This document shows, piece by piece, positions 1 through 6,100 of a DNA stretch of 7,496 nucleotides. A program made the translations under genes and the position numbers. The DNA comes from Methanobacteriota archaeon. Its GTDB lineage: Archaea; Thermoplasmatota; Poseidoniia; Poseidoniales; Thalassarchaeaceae. The stretch spans positions 1-7,496 of the forward strand of contig NYST01000027.1 in assembly GCA_002683155.1 (NCBI GenBank), given 5' to 3'. The notes beneath the pieces were generated by a model, which was given only the letters and a program-made list of their open reading frames with translations, made no database searches and was not told the DNA's origin. Position 1 is the stretch's first letter, and the number at the start of each line of letters is the position of its first letter.

Positions 1-113
1 ATCGACCATGATACTGCGGCATCCCCAACTGTCTGACCAGATATTGGTTGCATGGGTGTTCCATTGACTAAGATTACAGTGCCAGTTGGCATTGTAAGTT
101 CAATCTCTTCAAC
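1..113 (-). other. Putative Ig-like domain 5 of 5 (He_PIG type), cut by window edge
   Basis: Window residues 2462-2498 read 'ELTMPTGTVILVNG', then 'TPMQPISGQTVGDAAVSWS', and stop at the window edge before the L-P-x-G-L core. The section aligns residue for residue with the start of domain 4 ('TTMQPIAGQTTGDNAQSWA'), so the Ig array continues past the window. Confidence 0.85.
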
Positions 114-3100
114 TGGTTCCAATATCTCAATAGTAATTGTGAATGAGGCGGTCAAACTACTAACCGATGTAACTGTAACGTTGTAACTCGCTGAATTATT
201 CGACGCTGTTGGTGTGCCCCAAATTGTTCCATTTGTTAAACCGAAATTAAGGCCAGCAGGCAACGAAGGAGAAATAGCCCAAGATTGAGCATTATCACCA
301 GTTGTTTGACCTGCAATTGGTTGCATTGTAGTACCATTCTCGAGTGTTAATGATCCGGTAGGATAAGTCAAACCAATACCTGCACCAGTGATATTTATTG
401 ATACATAGACAATTGTTGTCCCTCCACTATTATGTGCATTAACAATATACGTCTGAGCATTTGAGTACAACAAAGGAGTTCCTTCGAAACAGCCTGTGGT
501 CGAATTGAAAGCCAATCCATACGGCAATGATGCTAATCCCGAACCACTACTTAGCGACCATGTTGCAACCATTCCTCCAGCAGAGGTTACTGGACATTCT
601 CTAACTGTTACATCACGAGCATAAGTAAGGGTGTTATTGCCACCATAAACTGGAGATGGAAGGGGTTCTTTGATGACCAATGTTATCGTTGTCGCAGCTC
701 CACAAGCACCCCATGTATTACAAGCAACAATAGAGAATTGAGTGCTCGTCATGTTATTTACTGGAGTACCTGAAATTGTACCATTGCTCTGATCAATGGT
801 CAAACCAAGTGGAAGTGCCGGAGTTATAGTAATTGATTGCAGATAGGATAGTCCAGTTATAGTGGGTGTCCAAGGAACCATTGTACTTCCTTTCTCCAAC
901 CCAGGTGACGATGGATAGGATAGAGTTGGAGCCGTAGGAGATACACCAAATGTGATTTGGGAAGATATGGTTCTACCCTGAACGGTGTAATTCAACCAAT
1001 ATGTTCCATTTGCCGTAACCGTTGTTGGATTACCAGTAATCCGCCCGTAGTCAGTGTTGAAACTCAAACCATTTGGAAGCCAACTAGAACCATTGATTCC
1101 AATTAAACTCCATGATCCAAATTCAGAGTAATGGTTGACCATACTTCCTGGCCTCCGATCAGTATAAACCCCAACTTGAGGTACATTATCTTGTATTTGA
1201 TGGCCGGTTTCTCCGAGAATATTGTAAAGCACAGGATAGCCTGAAGAGGATAAGGACTGCGAAGTAAATCCAGAACTGGAATCATAACGTCCCCAATAGA
1301 AGGAGTAATCGCTTCTTTGCAAAATAAATGGATTATCATTTGAATCAGGGCCAAAATCAACTACTCCGAAAGAAGAATGGGAGTATGATGTTGTAGATGA
1401 TACAGAATGTATTTCTTCATTGTCAATTGTTGAACTGCGATAGTATGCAGAGATATGAGAATTAGGGTTACTAGAACAATAGTCGGTCACATACGTATAG
1501 GCTACATTATTCGAAACATAAGAAACAGGAGAGGGGAGGTTATTCGTACATCGAGAACCATATCCATCGTAAGAGTCGATTTTCTCGGTGTTCATATCTA
1601 CCCAAATTGGTGTTCCATTACTTCCGTCCAATCGGGCTGTCAACAGCCAAGCACGAGAGTCTTGGGAGGAGCTCCATGATTTGTATTCGTAACCAGACTT
1701 GGTAGTGTTCCAACCGCTATTGTATCTCGGATCTGACGTTGTTAGACCGGTGTCGTAGAATAATTGAATGCTTCCATGGTTGGAAGAATCGATGTTTGGA
1801 GTAACCATCACATGAACTGAATCATCATCAAATACAGCAATAGATACCCCGTAAATCCCCATCGTGCTAGAACGGACAAGTTGGAGCCATTCGGGTTGTC
1901 CTGTGGAATCAAAGGAGAAAATTGCTGGTGAATGATAGGAAGGATTCGTCGTAAACAGGTTTCCAAATCCAACCGATTGGCCGTTTAATCTAGTCGCAAG
2001 GATTACTCCGCCATCTGACTTTACATCCAAATCTAAGGCATAATGATCAGAACAAGCAACAGTAGACGTACCTACCGGGTTAACTTCGCCAGTTCTCATC
2101 CAAAGAGGAGTGCCTGTGGAATTTAGACGTACGATAAATGGTTGGTAATTTCCAGAACAATAACTTCGACTCACAGTCATCTGATTATTGCCTGAACCGA
2201 TGCTGAATGATGCTGGATAGCTACTGCTGCTACTTTTCATTTGTCCAGAGAATGTAATATTCCCATCTGGAGATACTACAAGAGATGTCTCGCTACTGGA
2301 ATGTGCTTCAACATAGACTTGGTTGGTGCCTGGACCTTGCACGGTGAAATCTCTCCAAATAATTTGTCCGTCACTGTCAAATTGAACCCAAATCATTGCA
2401 AGGGTGCTAGCGGCATATGCAGGGATATTCCAGTTATTTGATCGATCGAATTCGGTAGCATAATTGCCGTTCGTCTGGAATAACAAAATTGGTTTGTCGT
2501 TTGCATCAAGTGCAAGATCAGCTGCTCTGAGTGACGCTGAACTTTGAATTCCATGAACCCACAACATAGTTCCATTTGCTGAGCGTTTTGATAACACCAA
2601 GGTTGCAGAATTGAAGTAAGTACTATTTTCCATTCCAGGTATATTTGTTGGATACGCATTACAATTGTTGGTGTTCCAATTTCCAACAAAATACATCGAC
2701 CCGTCTGATGCGTATACAATATCTTGATTCTGCCAATAGTTGTTTGAACATCCATCAAAGGCATCTTGAGAAACAATAACAGGAGCCATTGGAGTAATCT
2801 TAATTTCAATCGTTCCTGTCCAATTCTCTTGCACTGAAGTTGAATTAAATGTCACAGAAAAGGCTACATTTGGAATGCTTGGTGTTCCTGAAATCACTCC
2901 CGTCGATGGATTGAGCGTAAGGCCTGCAGGGAGAGGGGTTGTATTGATGATCAGTGTTGGTTGTAAACCAGGGAATGTAGGAGTAATGCTACTAGTCATT
3001 CCCGCTTCGAATACAGGGTTGGAATAAATCAAAGGCGCCGTTTCCAAATTATCACAAATTCCATCAGAATCAATGTCTCCAGGTACTAGTGTTGAATCCA

Positions 3101-6100
3101 AGGACTCTGAGACAAATGAACCAGTGTAAGATATTGTTGAGGATTGCCCTGCGTTGACCATAATGAATGACTTGTTGGTTCTCAAATCTATTGCTTGAGA
3201 CATAAAGGTTGGATTAGTGCTGTGAGAAGTAACTTGTTGAGTCACAGTCGATGAGCCATCAATCAATGTATGATATACAGTGCCATTGGTGCCGTCGTTC
3301 CAAGCCAAATGTACTCTATCGGATGCATCCAGATCTAAATCGAGTTCTCCGTATGAATCTGGACTCAAATCTTCGAATTGAATTGAAGAGAAAGACCCTC
3401 CAGAATTATTCATGTAAGTAACGGCGTAAGATGATCCGCTATTGCGGTAAAATGCAATATGAGCAACACCATTGCTATCTACCTCTAAATCAAATGATTT
3501 AGTTGATAAATCACTCCAAGTCCCAATCGTCTCAATTGAATCATAACTTCTTGATGCTCCATTATCATGGCTTTGTGTATATCTCAAGTTATTACTATAC
3601 CACCATAAATGGTGTACAGTGCCATTATCCTGTGCCTCAATGTGATGTTTGTCATACGAATTGGTGTTAGGTAAATTGACATAACTAAATGTTGAAGTGT
3701 TTGCTTGAGATGATGTCTGGAAATAGAAACGATCGTCTCCATCAGCGATATACATTCGGTTGCTCGCATCCACAGAAATTACAGATTGGTAAGAGGATGC
3801 ACTATTGTAGGTAAGTAGGCTTTGGTAGGTGTCTTCGTTTCGCGGTCCTTCAGTAGAAGTATCGGCATATTGCCCTTGTTGTTGACGACCAGCCCAATAG
3901 GTAATACCGTCTTGATGCTCTAGAGTAAGATCATAGACACTTCCAGTGGCTAAATTTCGAGCGCTAGAAGTGATTGGTTGAGAATTTGTTGAAGCTGAAT
4001 CCCATCTCCACATTCCAGTGTAAGAATTTGAACTAGTAACACCTAGATAACGGAGTTCTTGCGAACCAATTCCACCAAAGTATAACTCTCCAGAATAAGA
4101 TAAACTAGGGTAGAAATGTGATGAGGTACCTGTAAATGCACGGAATGAAGAGAAAGTATTTGCTTCGCATTCATTTTCTTGAGCATCGCTCCAACCATCA
4201 CCGTCATCATCTGAATCCAAGTGATTACAAATTCCATCGGAATCTGTATCGATTGGGGTGGAAATAGAATTGATGGCGTTTGTATCACAATTTGTCTCAT
4301 TAACATCAGACCATCCATCATTGTCATCATCTAAATCCTCAATAAGAGTAGTAGAACATGATGAGACAATTGAATTTGGCATACCGTCATTATCTGTATC
4401 CAATGATGCACATTCATCGATACTGAAATCATCGTTAATATCCAGTACACCATCATCATCATCATCTTCGTCCCAAAGGTTGATTGTTCCATCAAAATCT
4501 GTATCTGGGGACAACAATCGAACATCAGTTTGTTCAATGACAATCGATCCATCCGTATTTGCGTAATTGTGTGCATTGTCGGAGCCATGTCCAAGTTGGC
4601 CACTGGAGTCAGAACCCCAACAAATGAGGTTGCCATCGATACGAAGAGCGCACGCACTTGCATCGGCAACAGCTACAGAACGAACAAGCCCACCAACATC
4701 GACTGTTTGTGGTGCAGCGCCGCCTGAACCTGGCACAACGTGGGTTGCGCCCCAACATTGCACCTCACTCGATTCATCTACGATACAAGTGTGAGGAGAG
4801 TTTGGTGATAATGAAGAACGATGCGATTTGGCAATAGTATCGTATGGGCTTCCTGTACCATTACCTAATCCCTCACCCATGGTAATGAAATTACTACTAG
4901 AATTTCTACCATGACGGTACTGTGAACCATACCCCCAACATACAGTACCTTCGGTTGTAAGAATTGCACAGGTATATTGCCCACCTGCCATGATATCTGA
5001 TGCCCCTACATCACTTCCCAAATCTACGTATGGTCTTTCTTTCTGAGCAATGCTTTGGGAAGGATTGGTGGTATTTCCTGCACCAAGTTGTCCTTCGCTA
5101 TTACGCCCCCAACACTGCACCTGATGATTATCTAAAATAGCACATGCATGAGTATAGCCAACTGCAATATCGATTGCTGGTCTAGATAATTGGGTTTGAG
5201 TCCAAGGGGCAGTAATGGTTGAAGATGAACTCGTTGTAGCCTTTACGAGGTAATTGTCGTTGTAACCCCAACAGTACACCTGGCCATCAGACGAAAGAGC
5301 ACAGGCTGCTCTATGTCCCGCATCTACCTTTACAATTCCAGAAAGTGGTGTCGAAGACGATGGAGATCGGACATACGGTAAATTATCTCCCATTTCGTTG
5401 GCCGCATCACCGTAAGCGTAAGTAGTCGTGCCGATACCTAACTGACCATTATTTCCAAAGCCCCAACATTTGACTTGAGTATTGTTCAAAACAGCACAGG
5501 CAAAATTGTCTCCCGTAGTGATATCCGTTGCAAAGAGATTTGTTCCCAAGTCAGTAAAGGCTTGATTATCTCCCATTTCGTTGGGGCTGTCTCCTACGTA
5601 ATACGGATTTCCAATTCCTAAACGACCGTAGCCGTTGTTCCCCCAACATTTGACGAGTCCTTGGTATGATCGAGCACAATAGAAGGCGTTTCCACCCGAA
5701 ACTTCAGCAATGTCGTAATTTGCTACATCCAATGAAGAAGAAGGTGCAGTGGGTTCAACAAAACCATGCGTGAGAGTAGTCACGTTTGAAGATGGAGATG
5801 TTTCATTGTTGTACGATGTGTCATCTCCTATTGCACCAACTTCATCACTGCCCCAACATCTGAAACTGTACGCTAGGTCTTTCTTGAAAAGGGCACAAGA
5901 TGTGTTGCCAATTTCGCTTACAGATACATCAATCGGTGTACCCAGTCCAGTAATATCTACTTCCACTGGAATTGATGATGAGGAAGTAGAGCTGCCTCCA
6001 TCTCCAAGTTCTCCTCCATTTTCTTCACCCCAACACTGGATTTTTTCGTCAACTACTGCACAAGCATGATGATGTCCAACAGAAAGTGAAGATGCGGTGA

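Noticed and set aside
2393..2809. 138-codon minus-strand open frame in a different phase
   Set aside because: It overlaps the SBBP-like propeller frame, which has coherent domain sequence; this phase gives no recognisable protein.
3081..4154. Possible sialidase enzyme
   Set aside because: Blades look sialidase-like in shape, but no Asp-box or catalytic Arg/Tyr/Glu arrangement could be identified.
4043..4669. Overlapping open frames on both strands around the TSP3 region
   Set aside because: They arise from the GAT/CAT-rich TSP3 coding sequence, giving Met-rich or Ser-rich low-complexity products in the wrong frames.
5749..6069. 106-codon plus-strand open frame
   Set aside because: Antisense shadow of RCC1 blades 1 and 2; Pro/Ser-rich translation without domain features.
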